Shown: positions 13,133-13,311 of the stretch, piece after piece
Numbering within the stretch: the stretch's first letter is position 1
Layout of the letters: the number at the start of each line of letters is the position of its first letter
From: Alphaproteobacteria bacterium
GTDB taxonomy: Bacteria; Pseudomonadota; Alphaproteobacteria; Rhizobiales; Xanthobacteraceae
Assembly (NCBI GenBank): GCA_005884465.1
Contig: VAZH01000116.1
Location: 1 to 13,311 of the forward strand
Length of the DNA: 13,311 bases
Direction of reading: 5' to 3'
Made by a program: the position numbers and the translations under genes
The notes under the pieces: model-generated
What the model saw: the letters and a program-made list of their open reading frames with translations, nothing else
Database searches by the model: none
What the model was told of the DNA's origin: nothing

Positions 13133-13311
13133 ATGAAACACTTCATGATCAAATATCAGTTTGCCAACGGCACCACGGAGGACTGGCATCGGGAAATCGG
13201 CCGGTTCATTTCCGCGCTCAACAACGACCCCGAACTGAAAGGCAAGATCACCTACCGCTGCATGAAAAACCGCGACGATACGAACTATTATCATCTCGCC
13301 GCGGCCGCCGA
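13133..13311 (+). CDS. Unrecognised small protein, N-terminal part (cut by window end)
   Basis: The first 59 residues of a gene that continues beyond the window. The start is well supported: AAGGAG lies 7 bases before ATG 13133, and the gene begins 33 bases after the oxidoreductase stop on the same strand, so the two are probably one operon. The sequence starts with a strand (KHFMIKYQF), then a helix (EDWHREIGRFISALNNDP), then a strand (KITYRCMKNRDD) and another hydrophobic stretch (YYHLAAAA). This beta-alpha-beta order resembles a dimeric alpha/beta-barrel (ferredoxin-like) protein such as the antibiotic-biosynthesis-monooxygenase group, but I do not recognise a named family and the C-terminal half is missing. 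Confidence 0.75.
   Translation, partial: MKHFMIKYQFANGTTEDWHREIGRFISALNNDPELKGKITYRCMKNRDDTNYYHLAAAA

Noticed and set aside
1..13311. Mobile element, CRISPR array, tRNA/rRNA or riboswitch
   Set aside because: No transposase or integrase motif, no regularly spaced repeats, no tRNA-like cloverleaf and no known riboswitch core was seen on either strand.

Overview
The window is ordinary-looking chromosome from a GC-rich alphaproteobacterium, most likely Bradyrhizobium or a close relative in the Nitrobacteraceae. I base this on the overall gene styles: an intracellular polyhydroxyalkanoate (PHA) depolymerase of the rhizobial type, a RegB/RegA (RegS/RegR, ActS/ActR) redox two-component pair, an MmcB-type DNA repair protein, paired GH13 glucosidases, and a compact palindromic repeat of a kind I recall from Bradyrhizobium intergenic DNA. 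No transposase, integrase, tRNA, rRNA, CRISPR array or phage gene was seen. The assignment to genus is an inference from reading, not from a search.

Layout from left to right. (1) At 3-407 is the end of a patatin-like phospholipase gene (+), convergent with a YgjP/DUF45-type zinc metallopeptidase (-, 425-1180). (2) A 324-base gap (1181-1504) holds three hairpin-forming inverted repeats. It is followed by the PHA depolymerase gene phaZ (-, 1505-2833), whose upstream region carries a 22-base palindrome next to a possible promoter. (3) A two-gene ABC-2 exporter operon (-), ATPase then permease, is joined by an ATGA stop/start overlap (2956-4538). (4) Divergent from it are regS and regR (+, 4653-6637), a membrane-bound redox-sensing histidine kinase and its Fis-type response regulator. 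(5) mmcB (-, 6645-7130) faces regR across only 7 bases. (6) After a palindromic repeat comes a trehalose-synthase-like GH13 gene (+, 7323-9023), facing a second GH13 gene for an oligo-glucosidase (-, 9089-10696). (7) A YcbL/glyoxalase-II-like metallo-beta-lactamase-fold hydrolase (+, 10947-11615) faces an HxlR regulator (-, 11687-12064). (8) The HxlR gene is divergent from an NmrA/QorB-type NAD(P)H-binding oxidoreductase (+, 12218-13099). A small unrecognised protein gene (+, 13133 to the window end) follows in the same apparent operon.

How the genes fit together. Several concern storage and redox physiology: PhaZ mobilises PHA granules, the GH13 enzymes act on maltose/trehalose/isomalto-oligosaccharides, RegSR responds to the redox state of the quinone pool, and the HxlR/QorB-like pair probably answers electrophile or quinone stress. 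They do not form one obvious pathway, and each cluster looks separately transcribed. I found no convincing new system. The items most worth a second look are the HxlR-oxidoreductase-unknown protein module with its candidate operator, the palindrome upstream of phaZ, the hairpin cluster downstream of phaZ, and the exact specificities of the two GH13 enzymes.
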